From Centrapalus pauciflorus (lineage: Eukaryota; Streptophyta; Magnoliopsida; Asterales; Asteraceae): a DNA stretch of 64,000 nt. The position numbers were made by a program, and so were the translations under genes. This document shows positions 42,623-54,438 of this stretch, piece by piece (position 1 is the stretch's first letter; every line of letters begins with the position of its first letter). The notes under the pieces are model-generated. The model worked only from the letters and a program-made list of their open reading frames with translations. It ran no database searches and had not been told where the DNA came from. The DNA lies in the NCBI GenBank assembly GCA_020465985.1, contig JAANYP010002051.1, positions 386,001 to 450,000 on the forward strand. Direction: 5' to 3'.

Positions 42623-43284
42623 TAGGGATGATCAAAAATCTCATTTTTCCTGACTCATACCAGTATCGTCCCTAACCTGTTCCGTAACCGGTACTGATTA
42701 GACAAAGATGGTACGGTACTCGGGACCCATATGTCACTTAAATCGGAAGTCAAAAAAACGAGAGTCGAGACTAGTTTAATTCGAAAATTTTCGGTACCGA
42801 ATTTGAGATATAAATAGTCATATTTTTTAAAATCCTAATGTAATCCATATAATTTCCTAAATCATGATTATACGCAAAAACCCATTTTAAATCTTGAATT
42901 ATCATTCATCATTCATTCCAATCAATCATCTAACACTTATGAAACTGACGTTAGTTAGTATAAATGTGAACTTTTTTCTCCTGTGGTTTTTGTGTTTTAA
43001 TTTGAATTTTCAACATTTATAACACTATGAAAAGTGTCACTAATTGGTATAAGAACTATTACCAATTTTTTTGCATTGTACATCATGCATTGTTGTACAT
43101 CGAACAATGGTACCAAACGGGACTAGTATCGATTTCCCGGTATCGAATATGGTACTAGTACCGATCTCGAATATCACAACTTGGTACGGTAATCGATATT
43201 GTATTTTCGTCCAATTCGAGAGGCGGGAAATCAAAAGTCAAGACGAGTTGGTACGGTATTAGTCCCAGACTTATCTACATCCCA
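42623..43284. mobile_element. Decayed hAT-like element (candidate)
   Basis: The left TAGGGATGATCA resembles the TAGGGGTG ends seen elsewhere in the window and the right end is CTACATCCCA. Both flanks carry GGTACCG/GGTACGG words in the inverse arrangement typical of this group. No 8-bp duplication is seen, so the limits are uncertain. The first 378 bases recur at the end of the window. Confidence 0.4.
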
Positions 43285-43779
43285 CAACATTCATCTACTA
43301 CTGACTCTACGTCCTATGCAATGCAATGCGCTTCAACACTAGCCACCGTTGCTCGTCAGATGGATTATTACCACCATCGTCCTCCATCACCGGCCAGATA
43401 TGAGGAGAGATGATAATCGGTATGAAAAAAGTTTAGATATCAGAGTTTAGATTTTTTTCATTTAATTGAAAAAAAAAAAAACAAATAGATTTTTACTTCT
43501 AACATCTTGCCGAATCAAGCATTACATCACATTAAAAGAAAAGAGGCAAAAACAAATAACCCATTAATCTTATTAAGATTTTCATCCTCTATTTCGGTTC
43601 ACAAACTAATAGAAAGATAATATATGTTTATAAAGTTCTAATAAAATATAATTTCATATTTTTCTATCAAGTACGAAAAATAAAAAAGTAGTGGCATAAA
43701 CTAGAAATAAAAGAACTACAATACGTAGCTGCGAAAAACTTAAAAAGTATAGGGACCAAAATAGCCGGCAGGTCTAAAT

Positions 43780-44293
43780 TCGTAAAGCATCCCATCGGTG
43801 ACGAACGATTTCTTCGGAGACGAGAACGATACGAACCTGGGAGAACAGAAATGCTTTTGTCTCATCTTCCCAATCCTTACACACACTAATCCGCCGTATT
43901 AGTATCTCACTGCGTCCCTCTATCTGAAACAGGTTTGTCTCTTTACGATTTCTGAAGTTACACAATCCAATTGTATGTTTGTTTATTAGTTTTGAAACTG
44001 TTACGAGTGTCGGAAATTCGGTATCTGTTTTTGTTTCGTTTGCTTATTAGATCAGTGAAACTACTCAATTTGATGTGAGAATTCAAGATCTTAATCGATC
44101 CCCGAATTTTGCGTGTTAAAACCCTAAATCGATTGCCTGACCTCAGAATAATCGTAACGCCGTTATCATTTTAATTTAGTTTTACTTGGATTAATATTGT
44201 TAGTTTCTTCTGAAATAGGTCTGGTTTGCTTTTGATTCAGCCTGTAATATTCATTTGATCTGCTAGCCGGAGAATTCCTACTGAATAGACACG
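43780..44293 (+). promoter_or_regulatory. GOT1 5' leader with probable leader intron
   Basis: The stretch 43790-43932 is less AT-rich than its surroundings and ends CTGAAACAG followed by GTTTGTC, a plausible donor. Acceptors at GATTCAG (44234-44240) or CTGCTAG (44261-44266) lie just before the start codon at 44294. A first intron in the 5' leader is therefore likely. The transcription start was not fixed. Confidence 0.45.
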
Positions 44294-47200
44294 ATGGTTG
44301 GTTTAGAGATGAACGACTGGAAAAGTGAGTCTTCGACAACTTGTTCCTCTCTCTCTCTCTCTCTCTGGCCCACCCACAAATATTGTTGTGTGTGTGTGTG
44401 TGTGTCTGTATCAGTAATTAAAATTTAAAAGGTTCTGTTGACAAGCATGGATATGGTATATTTGAGGGTATCAAACTATCAGTATTATCTTCGCTAACCA
44501 TGATGCTACAATTCATCCATAGCTAGAAGTCATGGTAGTATAAATGTTTGGACTTTGAAATTTAGAATTTAATTGGGCAGAAACATCTAATAATCAATGC
44601 TTAAGTAGTAAATGTTAGCCATGATTATATAGCTGATATTGGATACATGTTATGAAGCAAGTGTAGGTGCATGCATGGATCTTAGGGACAGGAGATGCAT
44701 ACTGTATTGTATGGTCAGGGACACTGTGACTTGTGAGGTCCTTGGGAGTTCGGATGAGCATTCTGAAACCGACTGTGATTGTTCTTTAGTATTTAGAACC
44801 AGTATCTTGGTATATGTACTATTGCTGGCTCAGTTAGAGATCAGAAACTTCAAAAATGAGAGATTCGCCCTTTCATTCCTCAATCTTCTTCTCACTGAAA
44901 TTTTGTTACCTACATGAATTGATGCTTCAGTTATTCTTTGTCATGTTTTCTTTGCCAACCATTGAATATTGTTTTTTGCACAGGATAGCTTACAACATCA
45001 TTTTCATTGATTATGCAAGATTTCTTCTCCCTCCACATATTTCTATAAAATTGTTACTATTAGTCAAACTCAAATGTTCAAGTCCATCAACAAAAAAAAA
45101 ATAAGGAAAGTAATTTGTACACAACAAAGTTGAAAGTTTTGACATACACAACAATTTTATATAATTTGACTATCTTACCCTTACTAACACTTTTATCATC
45201 ATTGCACTTTAGCCCCTAAAAGAAAGGATAAAATCCTTGTGTATAGCAATTTTTTGTTGTGTACAAATCACTTCCCAAAAAATAAGGGGAGCAGGGGACT
45301 CTTGTGGACCACAATTGACCCCAAAAATAATTTTTAGTTATGACAATGGGCAGAAATAACTTTAGCTTCAAATTTTAGCACATAAGGAAATGTGTAGATT
45401 AATACGCGATAACCAAATATGGAAATTGTTACAAATTTCATGGGACAAAGATAGAGTATTGCATAGTGCCAGGAGGCATACCTTTAGTATTTATTGTATT
45501 ATCATATTAAAAAAATACTTAGAACCCTTTCTAAGGACATGATGCCTTGTTGTAACTAAAATGGTTGTTACAAGCTTTCAATTTTTGTTATTGGATAGTT
45601 AGACAATAGATTACATTTTGAAACTGACTTAATAAGTAATGTTCCAGGTAATGACATAGTAACGGGGGTTTTGATTTGGTGTTTTTACCAAAAGAATTTT
45701 ATGGAGAAAAGGAACCGCTTAAGGAAAGCTGAAATTAAAATAGAATACCTTTGATTGGCATTGACAACTTTCATCCGAAAACTTTTTGTTTAATTTACTA
45801 TATAAAGGAACTTGGTTACTAATAGAGATAAATGCTCTACTGCAGGTTAATTATATTGTAAACTTATCAATTAACTAAGCACTTTTCTTTGATGATACAG
45901 AGATTGGCTTAGGACTGACTGGATTTGGCGTCTTTTTCTCGTTTTTGGGAATCATTTTCTTCTTCGACAAAGGACTACTTGCCATTGGAAATGTTGGTGT
46001 CTTTTAGCGCTATTCATATGTTCTGATCTCATTTCTTACTTTTCTGTATTGCTTATAGATGCTGAGTTGACAATTACTAACATAGAATCAATTTTGTTTG
46101 GTACCGAACCAGATACTGTTCATCTCAGGAGTGATAATGACCATCGGAATCAAGTCCTCCTTGCAATTCTTCTTGAAACGCAGCAACTTTAAGGTTCTAA
46201 ATACTTGCTCTCTATCCTTCCTTTCATAAAATAGAGTTCATGTGTTATCACATTCTTTGCCATTACAATTTAGCCTTTGCCTCACTACATGCACAGGGGA
46301 CAGTTTCTTTTGGTATTGGTTTCTTCTTTGTTATCATTGGGTGGCCTGTAATAGGAATGGCCGTGGAGGCTTATGGATTCATTGTCCTCTTCAGGTTTGC
46401 TTGATATAATTTTCATGAAGTGATTGCTTTGATTTTGCTCATAGAGCTTTCTGTTAGATACTTATGGGTAATGATGCACTTTATGCAGTGGCTTCTGGCC
46501 CACACTATCAGTTTTTGTGCAGAAAATACCTGTTATAGGTTGGTTTTTTCAACAGCCTTACATTAGATCGGTATGTTTTCCATGCCCTCATAATTCTTGA
46601 TCCTTTTCATGGTTTCTCAGTTTGAAGTCTTCCTCTCTACTTTAAAGAATAAGAAAAACTCAATTGGAAACTAGTTTGTATTTTTGGAAATTAATGTTCA
46701 AATTTGCAGAAAGTTAGTGTTCAGGCCATGGGGTTTGGTTGAGATTGAAACCCATTTAATTCATTTATATTTGATTATTATCCATTTATCGGATTTCAAA
46801 CTTTCCCATTAAACACCAGCATGATGCTGTGTTTGCAAATTTGCTTAGATAATTCCAGCAATTTCAAACGGGCTGATTTTCTCAACTTTAGGTTATCCAT
46901 ATTTGGCTTTAACTTGCACATTTTCATGTAAAGAGATGGTTGGTTTGTGTCTTTCGTTCCATACACTAGCATTGATTTCCATTCATGACTCCTTTAACCT
47001 CAAATCTTAAATTAGCACCATCAGTATATAGTTGTCTTTTGTTGCTTTTTACTGCATCTACATATCTACTTGCACCCCTCCTACCTGAACTTAGTTGAGG
47101 TCACTGATAGTGAAGATTATCTTGTCCATTCTTATAAAATTTGTAATGGTAATAACAAAGTTCATCCCATAGGTTACAAATGCATTAATTTGTTCAGGTT

Positions 47201-47871
47201 ACTCTTCCTGCATTCCTTGTCTATCAAACAAAAACAAAAAAGTGGATCAGAAGGTGATGAATCATCAGTTGATGGTTCTCACCAGTCTCCACGTTTCAAT
47301 TTTTGATCGATGTCAAGAGATCTATAAATTTGTCTATCGTTCCTTTTGGATGGAAAATGATAATTGAATTGTAGAACTTTCACAACCACAGTTTGCTTTT
47401 ACAACAAAGTAAAATGTGGGTGTTATAACGTATTGATGTTCAATTTGTATCTATGTACTAATTTAGAGATTGTATATGAGCCTAACTGTATCTCTGTCGG
47501 GTCATCCTTTGAGATATGCCAACTTTTGGCCCAATAGCAGGCAAGATCCAAACCGCCTAAATATAGAAAACTAAGTTTATACATCATTCTTAATATTGTT
47601 TAAAGAAATTTGTTTAATATATCGGTTATTGGAAGAAAATTTGAGGCTTATTTAAAAATATAATAGATTAACTTGGGGTTTTTATGCCAAAATTGACACC
47701 TGAACTTTGTGATAATGTTACCATAACTGATTTAGAATTAGAAAGTGTTATCCATTGAAGTCTAGTTTATGTTGTATCCTGATCCTCCCATTTGTTTTAT
47801 ATACTAATTGGCCACTTGGTTTATATGCACAGATGCTGGACCGTTACCGTGGCAAAAGAGTGCCTGTATGA
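44294..47871 (+). CDS. GOT1: Vesicle transport protein GOT1
   Basis: GOT1 is a small tetraspanning Golgi membrane protein of the Got1/Sft2 family, needed for ER-Golgi traffic. Six exons on the plus strand, 44294-44324, 45901-45992, 46113-46193, 46297-46394, 46489-46570 and 47833-47871, with GT..AG borders, join into 423 bp encoding 140 residues, the normal plant length. The N-terminus [20 protein letters not shown] faces the cytosol. Hydrophobic segments lie at about 12-33, 36-54, 70-90 and 92-112. The family's conserved end [10 protein letters not shown] is complete. Intron 1 (1.6 kb) holds a CT/GT microsatellite and a MITE at 45105. A spare terminal-exon candidate lies in the last intron at 47198. 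The gene sits inside the proposed 21-kb duplicated unit, so a second copy is predicted beyond the window. Confidence 0.96.
44350..44409. repeat. (CT)n and (GT)n microsatellites in GOT1 intron 1
   Basis: CTCTCT repeats at about 44347-44367 are followed by TGTGTG repeats at about 44388-44406, just downstream of exon 1. Confidence 0.85.
45105..45276. mobile_element. MITE in GOT1 intron 1
   Basis: The left end GGAAAGTAATTTGTACACAA pairs with the right end TTGTGTACAAATCACTTCCC, a 25-bp-plus inverted repeat. A 9-bp direct repeat, AAAAAATAA, lies on both sides (45096-45104 and 45277-45285), but it is low-complexity. The 9-bp size would suggest the Mutator superfamily. At 172 bp it has no coding. 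Confidence 0.65.
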
Positions 47872-48503
47872 TGTAAAATAGGGCTACACTCCAACCCTTG
47901 TAAACATTTGATAGAAATATCACCAAAATCCATTTGCGGGTTATTGACGTAGTACAACAAGTGTAACCTTTTTTGCTTGTTAAATTAGAGTATCGATTTT
48001 TTTCCAAACAATCTACATGTCGATTTAATTTGGTTTTCTAGATTTTTGCTTTACATCATTGATTTGTTTTACATCCAAGATTATTTATTACAGTTTCAGT
48101 TTCAATATAATATCCTTGTATCTATCGACTGCAATTTACACCCCTAGACTATACCAAACTAATTGAAAGTTGCACTTTTTGTGTCGTCTTATTTGCCTCA
48201 TAAGTAATTAATATATAAATATGATCGCAAAAGCTATTGATACATTTTTGATTAAAAAAGTTAACACGGCTGAATATAATTTAGGCTATAGCCGTTGATC
48301 ACTTTTAAGATGAGGAGGGTCGTAATTCCCTTTTCAAATCACATCGCGAAGTCATATCAATTTTTCACTCTTCTCACATTTCATCCCGGATCTTTTCCAA
48401 AACCAAAAAAATACATTATTCATCCCACCTCAAAAATTGTTTAAAATAACATTATCAATTAATCAAACTAAAATTTCACTAAATTCAAATATTTACAATA
48501 TTC
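47872..48503. other. GOT1 3' flank and intergenic DNA
   Basis: It holds the GOT1 3' UTR and AT-rich sequence. No additional feature is recognised. Confidence 0.45.
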
Positions 48504-49020
48504 TCAACCCCAACGTGTGAACATGTCGCTATTTGCCGTTTCTAGCTTATAACGAGTTTCAAAACCGAACCGGATATATGATTGATCTTCCAGTATGAGA
48601 TATAAGTCTTTTAATTCTTCTTCTTTTTCCATCATACGACGTTGTTGTTTGATAAGTTGTGATATATGTTTCTCTTCGATAATATGAAGCCTTTTCTCGT
48701 GATGCCACTTCGTTTTTTCCTCACGAACCCGACTACGTTCGTTGAAAAGTCGATCAACTCGTCATCGGGCGGTGCCGATTTCTTTCCTTTACGTTTCGGC
48801 GGTTTTTGGAATCTATCATCATTTGATCCGGGAGATTGCACCTCTGATGAAGTTGTATATGCACATGAGTGGTTGGTCATCCATTGAAGGTTGGACCTTA
48901 CATTTTCGATGATCACGTACCAACCCCCAACATTTGCATAAACGGCTTGTTATCGTGTGTCATTATATATTCGACGTGAGCCATTTTAATTATATCGGCG
49001 TCACTTGTGCCCCTCATGTT
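48504..49020 (-). pseudogene. PIF/Harbinger ORF1-type (Myb/SANT-like) protein remnant
   Basis: Read on the minus strand, the remnant begins with the words GTSDADIIK and DNKPFMQ. It continues with a Ser/Thr-Pro and Lys-rich linker (AYTTSSEVQSPGSND, PPKRKGKK) and ends with a charged coiled-coil-like tail (QRRMMEKEEELKDLYLIL, then FETRYKLETA) and a TGA at 48504-48506. This is the layout of the ORF1 protein of plant PIF/Harbinger transposons, often annotated misleadingly as glutathione S-transferase T3-like. The frame changes between DDELIDF and the REEKTKWHHEK block. One missing base in the A-run at about 48745-48748 explains it. The N-terminal Myb domain is eroded and no start is assigned. No terminal inverted repeats were found, so it may be a transposon relic or a decayed host relative. 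Confidence 0.65.
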
Positions 49021-49433
49021 TTGTCAAACGGTTTGTAAATTTAGACAATTTCTCCCTACTTTTTTTTTCATATCTCTTCATTTGGAGGTAACTTGATGAT
49101 GTGAACGGTCAATACCTCGTTCGGAACGTTCCAAGAAGAGTTTCGTTACGTGTTTCTAAAAAGAGTTAGAAGTTTGATTGTTATCTCGTATCGAGTCTTT
49201 TCACGTGTCTATGTGAGCAGTCATGCATTGTGGTTTGACTCAAACCACTTATATAATATTGGTAATACAAATCACCAACATTTTCTTAAATGGTTAGTAG
49301 TCATGCATCGGTCACCAAATTAATCTCATTATACTTAAACAATACTGGAATTACCAACATTTTAGAAAACAATTTATAAATACAATGCCTGGTGGAGTGG
49401 TGGTTACCATATGACTAAAATTTCATTCATTTT

Positions 49434-49749
49434 CACTACAAAAATATGAGAAATAGAGGCGACATATGTCGCCGCTAAAGCCTAGCTGGGAAAGTCGCCA
49501 TTGTCTATTGTCGTTATTGATCATATGTCGCCGCTAATTCAAGCATGTCGCCGCTATTAATGTCGCCGTTACTTTCTTTTCTCTTTTTTAATAAATTCAG
49601 AAAACATGTTTGAATTTAGCGGTGATTGGAAGCACAACAAAGGAGGGAAAAGACTTAGGGTTACCACTTAATTAATTTTCAAGGGTATTAGCGGTGACAC
49701 ATTCCGGTGTTTTTTAGTGTCGCCACTAATAGCCTTAATTATTGTAGTG
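49434..49749. mobile_element. Small CACTA-type MITE
   Basis: It begins CACTACAAAAATATGAG and ends ATTATTGTAGTG. Near both ends lie GGCGACATATGTCGCCGC-type palindromes like those of the CACTA element at 1551, pointing to a shared transposase. At 316 bp it is a deletion derivative with no coding. The 3-bp duplication is not evident (TTT and TTA). Confidence 0.75.
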
Positions 49750-49752
49750 TTA

Positions 49753-52185
49753 TGTGGTTTGGTCACACAAGAATGATTATTTTTTATTTCATTGTCGTTA
49801 GGAATATAAATAGTCATCAAACAATGTATGTACGTACGTATGTATGTGTGTGTATATATACTTAATAAAAAAAAAAGTAGAAATTAAGAAATTAGAGAAA
49901 CATATATAATGAGGTATATTGCATCTCTCACATGTACAAGTGCAAGTAAAGGCACATGCATGGTAATGGTAATGGTAAAATGGTAATGACAACACAACAC
50001 TCTTACAAATTAAAAGGGTGACCACAAATACAATGAAGCAAAAAATAAGGAAGGACCCCATAAATTCTATATGGCATGACCTGAATTGTGTTTTTGTTGC
50101 TTTTATTTTGATATATATATATGTCCCATTAATTAATTACTTAATGCGCGCCTCACTGCACAGCACACTTCATGAGTGAGTGTCATGCATTGCATATATG
50201 TCCATCACTCACACTTCCCTTGTGACCACCATTAATTATTATTTATTTTTATTATATATAACACGTACATATGAATTCCAAAAGATGCCATAGTACGTAC
50301 GTACTTCAATTTTATTTATTTATGCCCCCTTAATTTTCACACTCTACTCTATAATTCGATCTACTCACAATATATATCATAGTTATACCACCGTAATTAA
50401 AGTACGTAGTAGGATGAAAATGGGATGAATAAATATTAATTTGGGAATCCGGCCGTTACGTTAGATCTAGGAGCTAGAATATATGTCATGTGGCACTGAC
50501 TCAAAAGAAATGGATCGAGAAGTCAATTCGTTTGAGCCTTTGAGGGTATAGTATGAACCTAAGAAAGATCGATAAGAAGGGATAGATCAAGATAAAAACA
50601 AGGAATTCAATTCATTGTTTTTGTTTTTAATTAATTAGCTAGCATAACTTAACGTCTTCAAATTTGATTCCATTTGTAAACAACAGTTGAACATGCATGG
50701 GCCTTGGAATAATGTCCATTTGTAAAACTAATTTAGTGAAGGAAGGATGTATCTTGAGCATGTTCCGGTCCAACTCCATATCCGAGAAATTGTTTTAAAT
50801 GAAATGAATCATATTTGAAGTCAAGCAGTTTGTTTGTTTGTTTGGACCAAAGATTAATGTCAATCAATTGAAATTTTCATGATATATCAATCTTAATTGA
50901 ATATATATATATATATATATATAAACTGTACAAATTATATATATATCGTCAGTGCTTCGATCAATTCATTCACAAAAATGGTAGCGTACGTGTTTTGATT
51001 ATGTATGTGTATATGCGCATGCCCATTCCCATGCACATGCTTATGCTTTTGTATATGTGTGGTGGCCGGTGGGAATGAGAACAAAGTAAAGTATATATCA
51101 ATTCAGGCTCCCATCCTCTCCATTTATGTTAATTCTATTTTTTAATCATATACATTTTTCATTTTTCTTACAATATAATAATCTTTTTTTTATTCACCTT
51201 TTTTAAAGAGTATTTGGTACTGCGTTATCATAGAGATTATTAGCTTATTACGTTACAATAACATAAATAATTGGTTTTAAGTGTTTGGAGTGCATACGTT
51301 AATAATAAGTGGTTATTTGCGTTTTGAATTAATCCTACCACACTTTTTCATAGGTTAAAAGATGTAGTTTATTTGCTTAAAAAAGGAGGGTATACACAGA
51401 CCGAAAGGAGGGCGACATTGCCACCCGCGAAGGAAGCCGACGGAAGCTAAACCAAACGCTACATGTCCGTCAGCAGTTTTGTTACAGTTATTATCGGATT
51501 AGTTTTCAAAACGCTGCACCACTTTTTCATACGCAAATTTAAACAACCCCTTAATCAAGGTTTGCATGTGATTTTATAAAACATATATAATGACTCAAAG
51601 CTCAGTAACCTAAATGAAAAAAATATATTGTTAGTTTATAACATCAAAACGAACACATAAAAAAATAGAGATTTGATATTAGAATTTGATTACAAGTTTA
51701 CAACATTAAGATCTACAACAAATGAACTTGGATCCCAAACTACCGGTATATCACTATCAATGTATGAGAGTATACATATATACATATTAATATAGTAAGG
51801 TGGCAATTTGAGCCCATTCAAGCAAACGGGTCAAACGGGTTGACGATCAAAAGTCACAAATTTTACATAGTATTGAAATTTTTTTCAATGAACAATTTTT
51901 TAATAAATAGTCTTATAATTTTTCATTTTTAAAAAAAAAGTTATGTTCTATATTAGTTTTTTACAATTGGTCCATTTAACTGTTCAGCCCGTTTGACCTG
52001 TTGGATCAAGATTGTCACACCTTTATACACCTAAGATAAGTTTTAAAAATTTTTTAAACCAGAAAAACTAGCCTAAAATTTTATTTTTTTTAATTTTTAT
52101 GCTTATATCTACAATAAAAGTACATATTTAATCATACACATATTTTTTAAGTTTTGAAAATATATTAAAACATACATTATATATA
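49753..52185. other. AT-rich intergenic DNA
   Basis: No gene is seen. Microsatellite-like runs include GTAC/GTAT at 49827-49860, GGTAAT at 49960-49990 and (TA)n at 50901-50925. The segment 51210-51560, with ATAACGCAG-type and CAAAACGCTG words and a short GC-richer core, may be a decayed DNA transposon. Confidence 0.4.
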
Positions 52186-52189
52186 CATA

Positions 52190-52990
52190 CATTTATCATA
52201 TGGTCTCAACCAATGGGGATTTTTGTTTTCTTCCTTTTTTTTAATTTTAATTTTAAATTTTCATAATAGACCTCCATCTTAGTGTTATCTTTTATTTAAC
52301 CATTTTATTTTAATAAATTTTTATTTAGTCCTCTTTTAACGTTTATTATAACAACATTTTCTTACATACTTAAAATTATGATTTTAATTATACTTATGTA
52401 TGTACTTGTCTTTTGAAATTATTATATTATGTTTAATTGAAATATATACATTTATCATACATTTATCAAGTAGTCTCAACCAATGAGGATTTTTCTTTTT
52501 TTCTTTTTAATTTTAATTTAAATTTTTCATAATACACCATCATCTTAGTGTTATCTTTTATTTAGCCCTTTTATTTTAATAAATTTTCATTTAGTCCTCT
52601 TTTAACATTTATTATTACAACATTTTCTTACATACTTAAAATTACGATTTTAATTATACTTATGTTTGTTCTTGTCTTTTGAAATTATTATATTATGTTT
52701 AATTGTATAGAAAAAACTTTATTATTCAGATACACGATACAAAATTCTAATGAAATTGTTTTATCTTTTTATTTTAAATTTAATTTTTTCACAATACACC
52801 CTCATCTTTGTGTTATCTTTTATTTAATAAATTTTCATTTAGTCCTCTTTTAACATTTGTTATTACAACATTACATACAAAATTTATTATTTTAATTATA
52901 CTTATGTTTTTTTTTTGTCTTTTGAAACTATTATGTTATGTTTTATTGTATAAAAAAAACTTTATTATTCAGATGCACGATACAAACTTT
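52190..52990. repeat. Tandem repeat, about 270-bp unit, three copies
   Basis: CTCAACCAATGGGGATTTTT near 52205 recurs as CTCAACCAATGAGGATTTTT near 52475. The following words (CATCTTAGTGTTATC, TTTAGTCCTCTTTTAAC, TTGTCTTTTGAAATTATTA) repeat in the same order. A third, shortened unit runs from about 52745. The units are a few per cent diverged. They probably belong to the Helitron-like element ending near 53495. Confidence 0.75.
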
Positions 52991-53460
52991 TAATGAAATC
53001 GTTTTATAGTTAAAATGTAACGATTTCATATTTAGATTTTTTTATTAAATATGATAATGTATAACATCGAACATTACTATTATAACGTTGACAAACTCTA
53101 ATCGATGTATTGAAGACATTACCGTTATAAATTTATTTGATTTGATCTTAAAACCAATTTATATTGACGATTAAACCTAATCAATGTCAAAATTTTAAAT
53201 TATGGTAATGAATATTTGATTATTTAATTCTGGTTCCGATCCGATTTAATAAGACATTGTTTGTAATTTTAGCATTGCAAAATCTAGAATACCAATGATA
53301 AGAATCGACTAACAGCATCATTTGTCATACTTCTTGAACCTATATCGGCTTCTCAATTTCAGATTTCGATGTTGGTTAGTTGTGTTTCTTTTGCTTGAAT
53401 TGTTTGAAAATTATTTTTATTTATTTATTTTTATATTTATTTTTGTATTTAATGCTTTAG

Positions 53461-53495
53461 ACCCCGCAGCAACGCGCGGGTGTTTAATAACTCGT
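53461..53495 (+). mobile_element. Helitron-like 3' terminus (candidate)
   Basis: The stem ACCCCGC/GCGCGGGT with a short loop is followed by an AT spacer and CTCGT. Plant Helitrons end in such a hairpin followed by CTRRT. CTCGT deviates at one base, and no 5' TC end could be placed, so this is tentative. If real, the tandem repeats upstream are its interior. Confidence 0.35.
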
Positions 53496-53652
53496 TCAAA
53501 TCAAATTGTATATTATTAAATTTGGGAATTCATTTATAAATTAGTTTGTGCGTCATTTTTCATTTCACGATGATTTAATCATTTATAAATTAGTTTGTGC
53601 ATAAATCCATATATGACTTTATATATACATATACATACATACACACACATAT

Positions 53653-53664
<12 letters not shown>

Positions 53665-53707
<43 letters not shown>
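53665..53707. repeat. (TA)n microsatellite, left target of the first TA-inserted element
   Basis: A run of about 21 TA units ends exactly where the element at 53708 begins. Confidence 0.9.
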
Positions 53708-53711
<4 letters not shown>

Positions 53712-54418
53712 CAGGTTCTATGGGGTACCTGTATGCATTGTGTACTTTGGGAACCTGTATGCACCGTTAGATCTTGAATTTTAATGGTTCAGATTGTAGT
53801 GTCAAAAGGGTAATTAACTTGAAAATGGGTGCACGGGTGCATAACTTCTCGCGCGCGGAATGGCAAAATCGGAAGATGCTTGAATTCAGAAAATATTTTA
53901 TCCGAATCTAAACAAACATGATGCGTCTTCATCCAATTTATTGGATTCGTCTTCAAACACGATGCATCTTCATCCAATTCAATTTCAAACATGATGCATT
54001 TCGACCATATTCATTCTCGTCTTTGTTCCATCATTATGCATCGCCAAAATCGTGACGCATTTCGGCCATATTCATCATCGTCTTTGTTTAATCATTATGC
54101 ATCACCAAAATCGTGATACATTTCGACATTTAAACGTGTTAATTTCGTGATGCATCTCTGAAATTTAAACTTGTTCATCAACGTTTGAGAGAAAGAGAAA
54201 GGGAAAGAGAGAGAAAAGGGGATGAATTTATAGAAAGGTGGTTGATCATTTTATTTAGTTTCCTAAATAAATGATAAATATTAAATTAAATCTTATAATT
54301 TAACAATATATTATTAAGCATTCCCAAAATGCCCTTAATGCACCCTTTGTAAACAAGCAATGCATTTTTGGTTCCCATTTGGTTCCCGATGCATATGGTG
54401 CCCCATAGAACCTCAATC
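53708..54418. mobile_element. TA-microsatellite-inserted element 1
   Basis: The left end GGGTCAGGTTCTATGGGGTACC and the right end, read in reverse as GATTGAGGTTCTATGGGGCACC, form an inverted repeat of about 35 bp. TA repeats lie on both sides. The interior has two imperfect 65-bp tandem units (about 53995-54125) sharing CGTCTTTGTT, ATTATGCATC and AAATCGTGA, and a GA-rich patch (54185-54215). There is no coding. Insertion into (TA)n with long inverted ends recalls the Micron/TAFT-type elements of grasses. That comparison is by style only. Confidence 0.65.
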
Positions 54419-54438
54419 TATATATATATATATATATA

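Noticed and set aside
51370..51470. Short GC-richer island resembling an exon
   Set aside because: No frame is open beyond a few codons and no splice pattern or motif supports it; it looks like transposon debris.
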